Positions 1 to 15,100 are shown, counted from the first letter of the stretch. The stretch is DNA of 64,000 nucleotides from Symsagittifera roscoffensis (GCF_963678635.1 NC_087062.1:75200349-75264348); one strand, 5' to 3'. Notes: generated from the sequence alone by a model not told the origin. A program made the numbers and translations.

Positions 1-103
1 CTTGGTCCACTTGAATTGCGTTCGTATCCAGAATAGGCGTGCTGACCAATCTTCTGATCGAATCCTCCTTCACGTAAAAAAGCATCTTCGGCTCACCCAT
101 GGC
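1..103 (-). CDS. LRP exon 31: start of final propeller, truncated by window edge
   Basis: Acceptor TTTTTTTCAAG (103), enters in phase 0. Encodes [20 protein letters not shown], the standard opening of an LRP propeller (GEPxLLFYxxxDSIRRL) after an EGF-CA. The exon runs off the window start. In LRP1/LRP2 the propeller after the 11-repeat cluster is the last one before the membrane-proximal EGFs. Confidence 0.9.
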
Positions 104-3100
104 CTTGAAAAAAATGAAACATTAATCAGAAACGCTCCTTTAACACTATCTCGAAATAATTTGGAGTATAAGCTCGAGTCAAGTTCAAATGCTGTACATC
201 ACGCTCAGATCTATGCAAAACGAATCTTTTGTCTCAATTGAAAAAAAAAACGCGTTTTTGTTTTACCTTTTCGTTTCATCAAGTTAAACAATTTTCAAAT
301 CCCTCACCTTGCACACTTTGGAGTTGGCTGCCAGCTTGTAGTTTTCCTTGCATGAGCAATCGAAACTTCCGGCAGTATTAACACAACCTAAAACCGACGA
401 TCAAAATAATACACAGAAGCGAGGCTGCGCTTCGCAAACACTAGCAAGAACACGACCAAAAAGCAGCTCTATCAATGGAAATAATAAAATGTAGAAATAA
501 GCCTCGAATTAGCAAAAACTCGACTATGTGTAGGAATAAAATCTGCGACCTACTGCAATCAAGAGATTTAGAGTCTCGCGCACTATCCACTCAGCCATGA
601 AAGCTTAAAAACCAACAAACACTAGTCAGGAATAAAGCAGCTACATATGCTAATAAATTGTCAATGTAATTCAGCAAAAATGGCATCAAATACAATTACA
701 CTCAATTTTGCAATTAGTAATTTGGAATATAACAAAACGAAGGCATCCACACTAACTTTGCATGCAAAAAATCGCAAAGCATAAATTCACATTATGTATT
801 ATAAATTGCCAATGTTATTCAGCAAAAATGGCATCAAATACAAATAGACTTAATTTTGCGTCATTATTGTTATGTTGTTTGAAACAAACTAATTTTTTCG
901 GTTCATTTGATGAAATAAAAAATGCATCAACTGTGTTAACTTATTATTATTTGATTGTCAAAGCACATGCAATGAAAAAGCTGTAAAGGTGCCCCAAAAG
1001 TGGCATCAATATTTGCGACTCAGGTTGGATGAAAGAAGGCTCGTACTAATTCACTCTCTTCGCAAGGGTCACAAGGACTTAACTTTACCCCAACGCCAAT
1101 AAATAACCCGGGTTGACCTCCATACACCGAAAATGCTTACCATGCAATTCCATTCATCAAGTGTCTGGAAAAAGGCTTGTCATACAATTTTGAAACTGTT
1201 TCCAGCTAACTGGTTGAAACTAACTAACTTGGTTGAAAAATGGTTGAAACTATTTCTTACTAACTAACTTTCTCATCTAACTTTTAAAAAACTATTTTTT
1301 TGTATTGCATGTTTATGTATGCCTTGAACAATGTCGAATAATTTAAAAACTCATATTTCAAAAACAATCATTTTTGAAAAATTTTGCCAAAAACTAAAAC
1401 TTTGTTACATCATACGTGGAAGACAACTCTAAGACACTTCAGGTCGTTTTCTATGCATTTTAAATGCAAGACCGTCCAATATTTGGTGATTTGAATAAAA
1501 CAAGTTCTTTGCTACTGGCGTTCGGTTACGAACACAACCCAAAATTTTCTTATATGGAAAAAAGCTTATTATAGAGGTTTCAAACAATTTTCTGTACGTA
1601 TGGAACTGTATGGCAAGAAATTTTTCATATATGGAAATTGTGCGACAAGAAATTTTGGTCAACTCGGAAAAGCTTATGTATGCCTTGAACAATGTCGAAT
1701 AATTTAAAAACTCATATTTCAAAAACAATCATTTTTGAAACATTTTGCCAAAAACTAAAACTTTGTTACATCATTCGTGAAAGACAACTCTAAGACACTT
1801 CAGGTCGTTTTCTATGCATTGTAAATGCAAGACCGTCCAATATTTGGTGATTTGAGTAAAACAAGTTCTTTGCTACTGGCGTTCGGTTACGAACACAACC
1901 CAAAATTTTCTTATATGGAAAAAAGCTTATCATAGAGGTTTCATACAATTTTCTGTACGTATGGAGCTGTATGGCAAGAAATTTTTCATATATGGAAATT
2001 GTGCGACAAGAAATTTTGGTCAACTCGGAAAAACCTAAGAACTGAGTGAGATAAAAAAATGACATAGATGGGAAAAACTATTTGGTTTTCAACAGTTAGC
2101 AAGGACTCAAGTGGCTGGAATTTTTTTCAAAAGGGTCGACAGCAGTTCGCCGTGATGAACTGAACAGCTCGCATATTTTTTTTTCGCTAAATGCTATTCA
2201 AATTGGCGTCCGAGCTTTCAAGTCAGCAATAGATCAAAACATAACATGTTTTTTAATGTAATAAGGTAGTGCTGATTTAAATTATCCGGACAAAACGAAC
2301 AAAACTTGAATTTTCAAACGCGTTTTTCTCAATTTGGGTCAAGATTAGACAAAAAGTGAAGGAAACAAAAGTTGCTTAGAATTTAACAAGAATTAATATG
2401 ATGCAATGTTTTGCCCCAAATTCTCAACAAAATTTTTACCCCAAAAATGGGTCATTTTGGCTTTTTTCAATTAATCAAGAAGTACGCTGAAACTTTTTTG
2501 TTAATTGATAAGAATATTATATCACAGGAAGCCTCCTACGCAGTTCAACAAAGTTTAAGGAGGGTTAAATCTCCAAAAATTTGCGCAAATTGTTTAAAAT
2601 TTATTTTCAAACAGAGATTCTGGGTTTTATATAGTAAAAATCACATCATTGAATATCAAGTGAAAATTTTTTCTCTTATACTGGTTTTTGGAGATTTTAC
2701 CATCTTAAACTTTGCTGAACTGCGTAAGAGGCTTCCTGTGATTTAATTTTCTTATCAATTAACAAAGTAGTTTCAGCGTAATTCTTGATTAATTGAAGAA
2801 AGCCAAAATGGCCCAATTTTGGGTTAAAATTTTTGTTGAAAATTTTGGAGAATAAATGGCACCATATTAATTCTGGTGAAATTCTAAGCAACTTTTGTTC
2901 TCTTCACTTTTGTCTGATCTTGACCCAATTTGAGAAAAACGCGTTTGAAAATTCGAATTTTGTTCGTTTTATCCGGATAATTTAAATCAGCACTGTATCT
3001 GGGATCAAACCAGTTTTGTTACCATCTTGGGAGCATGTAGACCAGGTGTTGCACTCGTTCTTATCTTGACACAGTTTCGGATTGGCGAGAAAATGTTCGT

Positions 3101-6100
3101 ATCCGGCGTGACAGCTGCACATATACATCTTGTCGTTCCCTTCATGCATAACAGTTGTGCAGTTCTGCTCGCAGCCGCCGTTGTTGTTGTCACAGGGTTC
3201 ATTCTAGAAATGTTTTTATTTTCGTATTAGACTGTAGGCTTTCTTAGAGGTTGTTTTGTCCCATATATTGGCGTTTCTAAGTAACTGTTTTCGACAGAAA
3301 TTTTTATACTACCTGAAGACAAACATTATCGTCCTGAGCTCAAACTTAACAAAACTGAACGCATGAGGGCAAAACGTCGATGCCCTTTAATGTATTTTAA
3401 CTTCTTTTACGGTTCAAAAACTATGACAAAATGTTTCAAAACGGCTTGTCTCCAGTTCTGAATGAAAATTTCAATCACACGCTATGGCCATAACAGAGCG
3501 ATATATTTCGTGTCTTGCATTGTTGAACCCAATTAGCTTGCAGCAAGTATTTTTGAGCTTAATTAATTGCTGCCGTCGCTACGCGTCAAGCCGGGGCAAA
3601 GCTGCACTTCGCATAGGCACAAGCAAAAATGGCAAAAACGGGCTTTAAAAAAGCATAATCAATCTGAAAATCCCCCTTCGAGCGAGAGAAATCAACATAA
3701 GAAAGGATGCTTTGATAACACCAGGGGACCCTATCATACTAAAACAATGTTACAGATTAACTAATTCCAAACTGTCAGACCCGCTTTGCCATATTAAATT
3801 TTGCCAAGACAAAAAATCAGACTGACATGACATCCAATTTCGTCTGTCTTATCATCGCAATCTGCATTGCCATCGCACGCTTGGTCCGGGCGGTAACACT
3901 GGGTGGAGTTGTGGCATCGCAACAAAGATGAGTCACCGTCGCACTCTCGGCTCTCCGGTTCACACTGCGCCTGCTCCTCGTCCGAGCCATCGTCACAGTC
4001 TTCTTTTCCGTTGCATTTGTGGAACCCATAGATGCATTCATCACTTGAAGCACATTGGAACATATCCTCCGCATCACAGGTCACGTGGTCTAAGAACAAA
4101 AATACTTTTATCTCACGACAACTTTCAGAAAAAAATGAGTGCTTCTTGACGTGTAACTTTAGGATCATACGTTAAAACTTTGGAAGGGACTAATAATGTT
4201 CGTCTGAAAGTTCATCATCTCTCGCTTCTTTGTAAATTTCAAAGCCTAAGTTGTACTTTTTGCAAAGCACACTTTTTGCTTATAAGTACGCAGATTCCGT
4301 GCACATACCTTAATACATAAAACCACAAAACTGTCGCGGAATCCGTGACCATATGCCTGAGGATTGCAGGCAGGGGCTTTGTCGACCATTAAAAATCAAC
4401 AAAGATTCGGAAAACTCGCCCCAATCCGAGAAAGATATTTTTGACAGAGCTTCATTCTTCAGCTATCAAAGCAACGAGGAATCAATAATCAATTGACTCA
4501 ATTTAATTGAGTAAAATTATAAGTTGAAAAAAAGGAACTGGCTCATTCCAACAATTGTAATCCATCCCCTGCTTACCGCATCCCTGTTCGGTGGAGTGGA
4601 GCTCGTCTGATCCGTCGCCACAGTCGTCCCGTCCGTTACACTTCTGCCTCTCGTCTATGCACATGGTGTTGTTGCATGTGAACTGGTAGTCCGGACAATA
4701 CCGATCGCCCGGGTAGCGGAAGTCTACAGAACCAATCTCTTGTTTTGTTTTGAAAAATGCGAATATATTTTGATTACAATTTCAGGAACCTTGTTTCTTA
4801 CCACTGGTAGTATTTTAGGCGTATACTACCCCCGCTCAAAACTTCTCGTTCACATCTCCCTCTTGACACACCATCCCCTACGTTAACAATCCCCTCGCCA
4901 CAGTTAAGAGGAGGGGCGGGTGAACACGTGCACGGATAGGGAAGGGAGCAGGGTTAAACGCGCATTTTATAGAAAAATTGATTAGGTTCAGATTTCGAGC
5001 AGGCGGTATTTGTTGAATGGTTTATTAATGGATTTTAACGTGGATTATAATGTGTTTTTACGAAAAAGATCGATTAAACTCAGGAAAAGGACGCCCCCCC
5101 CCCGTCAGGTATTCGACACCCTGCTGACCCAAAGGGCCCCCCTTTGTACTATTTTGAGATATCCATTTTTGGCGATGAACCCCAAAAATTTTCTAAAGGC
5201 GCCTTGGGCGCCAATATATATTAGTTTTAAGGGGGGAGCGCGCGCCGAAAAAACGCGATTTTTTGGTCAAAATTTTCCAAAAAGTGCCTAAATACGGCTT
5301 TTTTGGCCTGTTTTTTTTAATTTAGCCTGGCGCAGAAAATTTGGCCAAAATAGGAATAAAACAGTGCTTTGGAAGAGCTCAAAAAATCAATTTGGTCGAC
5401 CTAGAAAAAAAAAGGTCGACAAAATTTTCAAAATTTTTTTGAAAATCCGCCCCCCCTCGAGAAAACCCTAGATCCGCCCCTGATTATACTAACAATAAAA
5501 TCGATTTCACGGTCTTAATTTGCAGCAAAAATGGATTATAATGACATCCTTTTCGCCATAATTTTCCCAGGAGCGAACCCCTTTTATCGAAACTCGAAAC
5601 TCATATAGCTTAATTGATTTCGCAATAATAAAATCAAAATAATTATAAAAATAATCAAAACTGTGATTTTTTTAAATTTACAGCAGTGAAACCTCCAATT
5701 GATTTTTTTTCGATGAAATTCAATAGTCATTTAAACTTCGTTAGTCCTCAAAAAAGTATTGTGTAGCCAGCTTAGTCTCAATCTATACATAGCTCGAAAA
5801 AAAAACTCAGTTACATTATATTACAAGCACACAATGAACATACCGCAGCCGGCCTCATCTGACTTGTCAGGACAATCCGGCACTCCGTCCAGACACTTGT
5901 TGCCCTCTGGGATGCAGTGTCCACTCTCCACACACTGGAACTGGTCGCTCCTGCACACGTGACTAGCTTTACAGTAGTCCTCTTTTTCGTCCGAGTTGTC
6001 GCCGCAGTCGTTGTACTGATCGCACACGTCGGACTTGGGAATACACTTCGAGTTGTTGCACTGGAACTCCAACGCCGGGTCGCAATCACGGTGTTGACCT

Positions 6101-9100
6101 AAACGTTGCGAAGTTCTTTGGTGCGAATTTCTTATTGGAGAAAAGTTAATAACAAAATATACTTTACAAATATTCAAAAGCAATTCTTTCTTAATTTCAA
6201 GCGTAAACTGAATCTTTTTACCAGAAAAACTCTCACCTCCGCATAGCTCCTCTCTCTCGTCGGATAAGTCGGCGCAGTGGTTGATGAAGTCGCACTTGAA
6301 TCTACCCGCGATGCACTTGGTGTTGCTGCACTGGAAGTCTCCTTCGGGACACGTGTGCGACGCACAATCTATCTCGTCTGTCCCATCGCGACAATCGTCA
6401 TCCCCGTTGCACACCTAAATACACATGAAAAAAATGCCTTTAAAGTAACAAGATATTTATTGCCGAAAAATTTGACTTTCAGCTTACATATAGAGCTCGA
6501 ATGCTCGTTCTTGATTGCATTTCAAAAATATCTTAAAACCCAAGGTTTTTGTTCATGCGGGTGATTGATCAAAATTTTAATTAGAAATATAGTCGTTCGA
6601 TTGAGCTAGAACGTTGATTGAAAACTAAAAGTCCAATTGAATGCTAATTTTAGAGAGTTGTGAAAACAAATTCGAGCAGACAATTGATTTAAAAGAGCAA
6701 GCAGCCAATTTCGAACAAATTTTGCATGCAAATTTGAAGTTTCAGGCAACTTGCAGATGCAAATTTGGTCTGAAAACCTAAAATTTGCACGCAAAAACGT
6801 TCGAAAGTAAGGCCAATTGATTATTAAATACAACTTCATGAGTTCGAACTTTGTGCAACATTTCTTATTTCTATTTCTGACCCGGTAGTCGTTGATGCAT
6901 CTGTAGTTGGTCCTGCAGTCGAACTTGCCGTCCTCCTCTCTGCAAATGGGGGGATCAGTTTTGCAACTGGGAGGCTCGTCCTCTCCACCCTCGCAGTCAA
7001 AATCCACATCACAAACCCAGGCTTTATCGATACACTTGCCAGAATCGCACTGGAACTGGTGAACCGGGTCGCATCCTGAACAATTTAACACAGGAGGCAA
7101 ATTTAAAACAGGAAGCAAAGCAAAAAGCAAAATTAAAACCTTAAAAAAAGTATTGAACTTCTGATTTAAAGATGCTTTTGAAACAACCGTCAGCAAATAA
7201 ACATCGCGCAACAATCGGAATCCATCCTCAGACTTTCTGACTAAAATTTACTCAATGTACTGAGAAAAATAGAACAGACGGTTTTAGAATTTCTTTGCTC
7301 TCTGCAAATTTCTCTCCTAAAATTTGAAGATTTGTACAATTTGTACAAAAAGTCGCTCTTCTATAAAGATTTTTGAGTGGAATAAATGCGTTTGTTCAAC
7401 CTTGAAGCAACCACAATTTTTTCTCTTTAATCTTATCACGATTAACGTGTTTGTGTACCGTTCAATTATGTTTTGAACTGTGACAAAGTGCACAAAAATT
7501 TCAATAGAAGAACACAATTTGCCAAGGAAAGAAATAGTGCGAAGATAAAAGAACTCTTCTTACGGCAGTTCTCTGTAATTTCGTCCGAATTGTCGCCGCA
7601 GTCGTTCCTTCCATCGCAGAACTTCGTCTCTGCCACACATTTATTGTTGCTGCACTTCTTGTAGCCGGAAGCACATGCGTGCAAGTGACAGTCCTGCTCA
7701 TCTGTAGCGTCATCTCTTGCAGCCTGGTTGCTGGAAGTTGGATCTTGGCAGTGATTTGTCCCGTCGCAAATTTGACCGGCCGAAACACACTTGTGACTCT
7801 CCACACAGTACAGTTTGCCTGCGTCACAAGGGTTCACTGAACAAGACTCGGGTTCGTCCGAGTTGTCGAAACAGTCTACTACTTTGTCACAGTGTTTCCA
7901 CCCCTCGTAACACCCGGAGTTATCGGCACACACCTAAGCATAGCCAAGAGACAGTTACAAAAATGACAAAGAGGCAAAACTGAAGCTTTGCAAACACGAG
8001 CGAGAAAGCGGCAAAGATTCAGAAGCTTAAAACTTCGCAAAAACTCAATTTGTTCATGCCATAATTTGGGATAAAATACTCTAAAGGCAACCAGACTAAT
8101 TTTGCATGTATTAAATTAGAATTGTATTAAATCAAAGTGCGTATATATCTTGCGAAGTATATCGACTTTAATTATTATACTGTTTTCTCTAACAAACAGA
8201 TTTTTTCGGTTCAATTGATGAATTAAACGAGGCTCAACAAAGTTATATTTTCACTGATTAAATGTCAAAGCACATATGAGATTATACTGTTAATGATGCC
8301 TACCGATTCAAAAGTACCACCAAAAGTAGCACTTTTGCATGCCAATAAAGTGCGACTGCAAATAGGGCAGAAAAAGTCCAGATAATCAATGATATGCAAA
8401 ATTAATTCAACAAATTTATGACTTTTAGTGCGAAATCCAGATACTATCAAAATTTTTCCCAATAAAATTTCTTTAACTTACACGACAGATCTCTTTTGAG
8501 AAACACATTGTTTTTTTTTCAGAAATTGAGTTTACCCATTTTATGTGGCACAAGACAAAAAACTGAGATAGCTCTGCAGTTCCTGGAACGAGCAATTAAT
8601 AAGGGAGGCTTTGGCTGGCCCAACATTAAGTGCAAAGTTTTGACGGCAAACTTTCAAAATTTAATTAGACCTTGACTTTCTGGAGACAAACAAGCGAAAA
8701 GGAGTTTCTCAATAAAGCTATCCAAAAAGCCTCCAATAAAAAACCTGAAAAAAAAAAGTTTAAAAATTTTGAGGCTACAATTGACAATATGGGATGAACG
8801 ATTCGTTATACGCGGGTCATCAAGGAATCTAATCATCAAAAGACTCACAAAAATAAAGATATATACAGTTTCTTCATCTCAAATTTGCACGTCAATCAGT
8901 GTTGGATCTCCAGAGGAGAAAAAAGCTGCCTCAAATTTGGTATAGGGCTAATAAAAGGGGAAAACTAGATCGCCGTGGAAACGGACTAAATTAACAGATT
9001 TTGAAAAAAAACAAGTACTACGACGAACAATGATACTTGGACGAACAATGATGACGACAAAAACTATAAATTTCATTGCTTGGATAACAACTGTGACTCA

Positions 9101-12100
9101 TACTAAAATACTGACATGCATTATTTCGATTTTGCTTGAAAGTTATATCAGTACGCCGTAAAAAGTTTTTGTAATACACAAAAAGCTAGTTAATCGGTTA
9201 TTTACATGTTTTATATGACTTAGAAAACCGTAAGGTCTCAAAAATATTGCGCGTAGATAGCCAATGTGATAGTATTCCAGATTGTTCCGATCACAGTCAG
9301 TTATCATTCCAAATAATGAGATCAAAATCAGAAAAACTCGCTTTTTGTTCCTACGACTGCCTTCGGGCGTGTTTCAGTTTTTTAGTATTTTTCTTTTTTT
9401 TTTCAATGCAAAATCAGGCCCACGAACATCATCAGAAAATTTAAGCTCTTCGAAGCGTGATTCAAAAAATATCAAATATATTTAATAAAGTATTCGGTGT
9501 AAAGGAAAACCGGTTCGAAATTTCAGCATTTGATTCTGATTTCGAGCAATTAAAGCAACCGAGTAGATGTTGTCATAAATTTTATTTAGGCCGGCGAAAA
9601 ATGGTTTGTATTCCAAGAAAACTAGTTTTCGCAGCTTTATTACCGCATCTGGGGCAATAGAAAATTTGTCAAAAATTTTAAAAAATAGTCTGCAATTTAA
9701 CATTATTTGTTTATTTTATTTTTTGTAACAAAAACAAATGTAGTTGATTATCCCTCATTTACAAATAATCTAAGATTTTCTATTGCTCCTCTCATCACAC
9801 CTAGCACAAAACTACACAATTTTTAGAGAAACAATAATTTTTTTCTTTATGCCACTCGCACATAAACCTGCTACACTTAATTTAATTTAATTTTTTACAG
9901 GTATAAATTTGCCTCCAAAAAACTCTCTAGAGAAAGTTATAATTTAAAACATAATAGCTCATTACTACTTCAGTTTATAATTTGGACAAGATACTCAGCG
10001 TAAAAGTTAAGAATCTTCGTGAAATTATCCGCTCTTTGCAAACTTGAGTCTGAACGCCGAAAAAGTCAGAGTAGTTTGATTCAACACGAAGACATTTTTT
10101 GGTTTTTTAAGAATCTTACTCACATTCAATAGGGTTTAAAACGATACCATATGTGATCCTCAAAGAGCTTTCTTTGAGGTACCTGAAAGCAGATGAAAAA
10201 AAAACACGCTACTTTCCGACGTGGTCGGAACAAAAACACCCCAAAAACAACAAAACAAAGCCAATATTCAGTTTGAGAAGTGCCAATCAACTCAAGGAAA
10301 CCGAAAAGAACATGATAAAAAGGAATTTTTCCAACCAAAAAAAAACAAAAAAAACTCACGACGTAAGTATCTTCACTTCATTCATTGCGGTTTTAAAAGA
10401 TTAATCAAGAGAAATTATCCTATATTTATCTATTTCTGCCAGACTGCACGCCAATTTGATATAGTTTCGGCCATTTCATTCTAACTCATGAGTAAAGAGT
10501 TAAGGTTTAGCAAAGCTTTGGAGATACACAAACCTTGAACCCGGTTGGACAGTTGGCTTCACAAGATCCGTCCACCTGATTTAGTTGGAAGTCATCAGGG
10601 CACGCGCAGAGATAGTCGGAACCTCCGTTGACAGTCAGCAGCATTATTGCGCAACCAGATTGTTCGTAGCTCACCATTGCATCTACATACAAAATAAGAA
10701 AACTTTTAAGTTATAAAAAGTATATCAGCGAATAAATTTGATACGAAAACATCATATAATTAACGAAAGCAATCCAACTTCCAATGATTGCAGCTCTGCA
10801 ACCTCCTCAAATAGTTTAATAGTTTTTTGACAGTTAGCATCTCGTGGTTAAACATAGAATTTGAGTGATCGGAAATTCATGTGTATTTTCTGTTGTTTGC
10901 TCATGAAAACACCACTCGATAGGCTAACTGGCCTTTTTGGTGTTCTTCCAAGATGGGATTTTTTTATATCGCTTTCAGTTATGTAAATAAAAATCGAGTC
11001 TGTTCCCTTCTTGAAAACGAATCTATTTTTATTTTATAATCAAGTGAAATTTCATGAAATGTTTTTTGCTTGCCAATGGTTTTATGTATGATTTGATTCA
11101 ACTTTACTATCCCCTACACCGACGACAAACTGAGGGTGAGATTGTACAGCACAGCGGATCCACTATTTCAAAGTTGTTAACAATTCATTTGAGTTTAGCT
11201 GGCAAACCTCCTGCGGCATTCGTGACTTGATTGAGCTGCTTCAGCCGGTGGTATACATGCACGTCCATGGGTCTTTTCGCTGTTTCCGAGATGACCTCGG
11301 CGCCACTTCCGTTCCGCTTGTCTGCACGATTAATGGTTCCGTAGTCCCAGTCTGTCCAGAACACAAACTGATCAAACACTGTAAGGGCAAACGGATGGGC
11401 AAGGAATCCAGGGTTCTTGACTGATGACATCACAAGGTAGCGTTTGTTGCCGTCAAAGTCACATGATCTGAACATCAAAAAACTCTTTTTATCAAAAAAT
11501 TTAACTAAAAGAGTAGATAAGCTTCATATGAAGCACCATTAATAACTGTGATCGACCTCTGATGCGCAAATAAAGCATAAGGAATCTGATCTGAAATGCT
11601 GGCAGTTTTGAAGACTTGGAACCAGGGGCGGATCTAGGATTTTCTCGAGGGGGGGGGGCGGATTTTCAAAAAAAATTCGAAAATTTTAACCTTTTTTTAG
11701 GTCGACCAAATTGATTTTTCGAGCTCTCCCAAAGCACTGTTTTGCCCCTATTTTGGCAAAATTTTCTGCGCCGCAGGCAAATTTTTGAAAAAACTGTCAA
11801 AAAAGCCGTTTTTGGGCACTTTTTGAAAAATTTTGACAAAAAATCGCGTTTTTTTGGCGCGCGCTCCCCCTCAAAGTTAGTATATATTGGCGCCAAAGGC
11901 GCCTTTAGACAAATTTTAGGGTCGGTCGGCCAAAAATGGATTTCTGAAAAAGTATCAAAGGGGGGACCCTTTGGGTCGGCAGGGGGTCGAATCCCTGAGG
12001 GGGGAGACGTCCGCCCCCCCCCCCGCCCCCCCCCCCCTAAATCCGCCCCTGCTTGGAACCATTTAATGAAATAAGCGAAAAAGTTTGGCACAACCAATAA

Positions 12101-15100
12101 AAGTGTTCGAATTACTCAATCGTTTGTAGGTGAGCATCGACCCAGTACAACATCTCAGTCGTTTCGTCTACAGTGAGTCCATTCGGCCAACTGATCCGCT
12201 CGACTACAATTCTAGTGGCCATAGTGCCGTCCATGTACATCCTGCCAATGTGCTCATTACCGTACCCCCAATCAGCGTAGAACAGGAGTTTGCCCCTCGG
12301 GTACACGACTATAGGGCGGGGCGATTTGATACCTTCACTCACGAGAGTCTTCCGATATTTGCCATCAATGGTTGCAACTTCAATAGTGGCTCGCTCACGG
12401 TCTGTCCAGTAAACATTTCTAAATGAAACAAATCAGATCATCATAATGACTGATCGAAAGATTATCACACTAACTAAAACTCAGATTATCTACAATTATA
12501 ATAATTAAATGTTTCAATTATTTCGAAAAATTTGACTATTGGGATGCAATTTGGAGACCATCGACGTTGCAAAATATGTAAACTATCGCTAAGAACTACA
12601 GTTTTTCGAAATCCTAAGCAGGAATTTGAGACATAAATATCATCTATCACTGCTCCTGATTGGCCAAATTCAATCAAGGATTAATTGAAAACATTAAACA
12701 ATTCACAGTTTGTTATTCAGAAATCCTCGTCATTACATTGATCAAATTTAACTATGAGCAACCTTGTGAAATGAGTTTAAAGTGTGTCAAAGGATACTGA
12801 AGTAAAAAAAAAGGAAAAATAATTTCTGGAGTGAGCGAGAGACGCGTACCTTCCGACCCAGTCTACAGATAGACCTTCCGCTCCTTGAACATCTCTCGTT
12901 ACAAAATCTACGGGCACCTCTAGACCATTGATATGAGTCCTTCGGATTTTGCCCTGAGTATTGTCAACAAAAAACACCCGCTCCAACTCCCTGTTGAAGT
13001 CAGCTGCCACGATCAGATCCCCTTCGTCTTCCACGATTTCAACACTGCCAGTGTTTAAGTCCAGACGACGCACAGACAACTCGTCGCTGAAACGAACATA
13101 CATGAAAACCAAGTTCAACAGATATATCACAAACTATTGCGGTAATCCTTGATTTTTTGAACAAAATTTGGGGCTCGATATTTTTTCAACTGTTGACAGA
13201 TTCAAATGGTCAAAAAAGTAAATACTTCTGCCTATTTTTCACACTGAACTGAAATAATTTCTGGGGTGTGGGGATGAAAAGAGCACGTAAGGATTAAAGA
13301 GCTGAAAAGGGGCCAGTTTTTCTAACGTGAACAAGAGATAAGTGTCTTCGCCGGTTGTAGTTTGTACATGTTTGCAGACAGTGTCTGAGGTCAACGAGTA
13401 TCCGTCTACGCAGCTGCAATCAACTCCGGGTGCCAAGTTGCGACACCTCTGCGTGCAGTATCTACAAAAAAAAACAGAATTAAACAAGGTTAACTGGTTG
13501 CTGCACAAGTACCACAGAATCTATTAATAGCCAGCACAGTTAGCTGCTTATTAAGTGTTGTCTTCAAAAACAGTTTTTTACACAGAGGCGAAGCTGCGCT
13601 TTGCAAAAACTTGCGAGAACACGACCACAAAGCAGCTCTATCAAGTGAAAAAAGAAAAATTAGAATTAAGCCTCGAATTTGCAAAAACTCGGCTACGTAT
13701 AGGATTCGAATCTGCGACCTAGAAAATTTGAGTCTCACGTACTATCCACTCAGTCACGGATACTTTAAATTACTAAAAAACTAGCCACCAATAACGCAAC
13801 TACATATGCTAATAAATTGCCAATTCGATAAAGCAAAAGTAGCATCAAATACAAAAAAGAGACAATTCTGCATGTAAAAAATTGGAAAGCATAAAGCAAA
13901 ATTATGTCATAAATTATGCATTTCAAATAGGTAAAATTCGATCGATAGGTAAAATTTAAATTTAGTTTAGAACTATAAAGTTTGATTTTAAAACTTCTGT
14001 TAAGCGGAAATTCTAGAACTTTTTAAATTTCCTTTAAATGAGAGAGACATTGTCATTTGAGTTGAGTTAATCAAGTTTGCGACAGTATTTTCAATTTAAA
14101 AACAAAGATAACCAGCTGCAGTGCCAGTAGCTTAGAATGTTCCGACCATAATCTTTACAATTACAACAAAGTTTTTTTTCCAAATCGGTGCCGTTTTTTT
14201 TCGGCGTGGTGTGATAAAATGATCTGAAAGATAAACTAAAGGCATAATCGACCGTCATAGTAGAAAGCAAGTTGTAAAACAATGTATTTTGAAAGCCAAC
14301 TAGAAAAAATCAAAAAATTTTCAAGTTTTGTTGTAGTTTTTTTTTTACTTTTTTAAGTTTACGTTTCCAAAAAGCGCTGAAATTCTCAAAAAAACTAAGT
14401 TTACTCGATTAAAATTATGTGGATTCTAAGTTTTTAAGTCATTAAAATAAAAAGTTATTGTACGCAGAGGCTGATCTAGGATTTTCTCGAGAGTGGCGAA
14501 TTTTCTCGAGAGTGGCGGGGGAAATTTTGAAAAAACAGGCCAAAAAGCGTTTTTTTGACGCGCTCCCCCTCAACATTAGTATGATTAGACGCCAAAGGCG
14601 CCATTAGAAAAATTTTAGGGTCAGTCGGCCAAAAATGGATATCTCAAAATAGTACAAAGACGGGACCCTTTGGTTCGGCAGGGGGTCGAATCACGGAGAA
14701 GGGAGGCGACCGACCCATTTAAATCCGCTGGTGATTGTACGCTTAGATGCTGTGAAAATAACAATCAATAAATTGCTCCAAAGCGCAGACCCAATAGCTA
14801 AAATGACTAATGTGCTAACATCCCAAAAATGATGATTCGATTAATTTACTTGCGTCTTTTCTTGTATTACAAATTGAAACTTCCTTATCCAGCCAAATCC
14901 GGAGGAAATTTTTGGTCTATCTTACCTCGGCTGTAGACTGCATTCATCAATGTCCAGACATCTGGTGTGAGTGTCGTCATTAGGGTCCAACTGGAACCCC
15001 TCGTTACACTCACACCTGTATCCGGACTTGAGGTCCACGCAAACTTGTTCACAGCTGTTTGCTTCCTCTATTTCACACTCATTTACATCACAGTTAGTCT

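Larger units (their letters stand above)
388..3022 (-). other. LRP intron 29-30: repeats
   Basis: 2.6 kb intron with no coding exon seen. It holds a tRNA-like composite repeat (415-1020), a 361 bp tandem duplication (1316-2037), a fragment like the tail of the tRNA-SINE at 35780 (about 2130-2180) and a foldback MITE (2269-2995). Confidence 0.7.
13462..14925 (-). other. LRP intron 17-18
   Basis: 1.46 kb. Holds a composite repeat with the best preserved tRNA-like part (13585-13960) and a short hAT MITE (14465-14733). Confidence 0.65.

Noticed and set aside
1429-2065. Two similar minus-strand frames of about 95 codons
   Set aside because: They are the two units of a 361 bp tandem duplication; no domain, and the similarity is explained at DNA level.
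2411-2891. Two frames on opposite strands with similar peptides
   Set aside because: They are the two inverted arms of the foldback MITE read from opposite strands.
11666-12097. 143-codon minus and 110-codon plus frames
   Set aside because: Both lie in the hAT MITE (11623-12051); Gly/Pro-rich runs come from its C/G homopolymers.
13690-13765. tRNA gene on the minus strand
   Set aside because: A and B boxes are present but the arms do not form a proper cloverleaf, and related decayed copies exist in the same composite repeat; a SINE explains it better.
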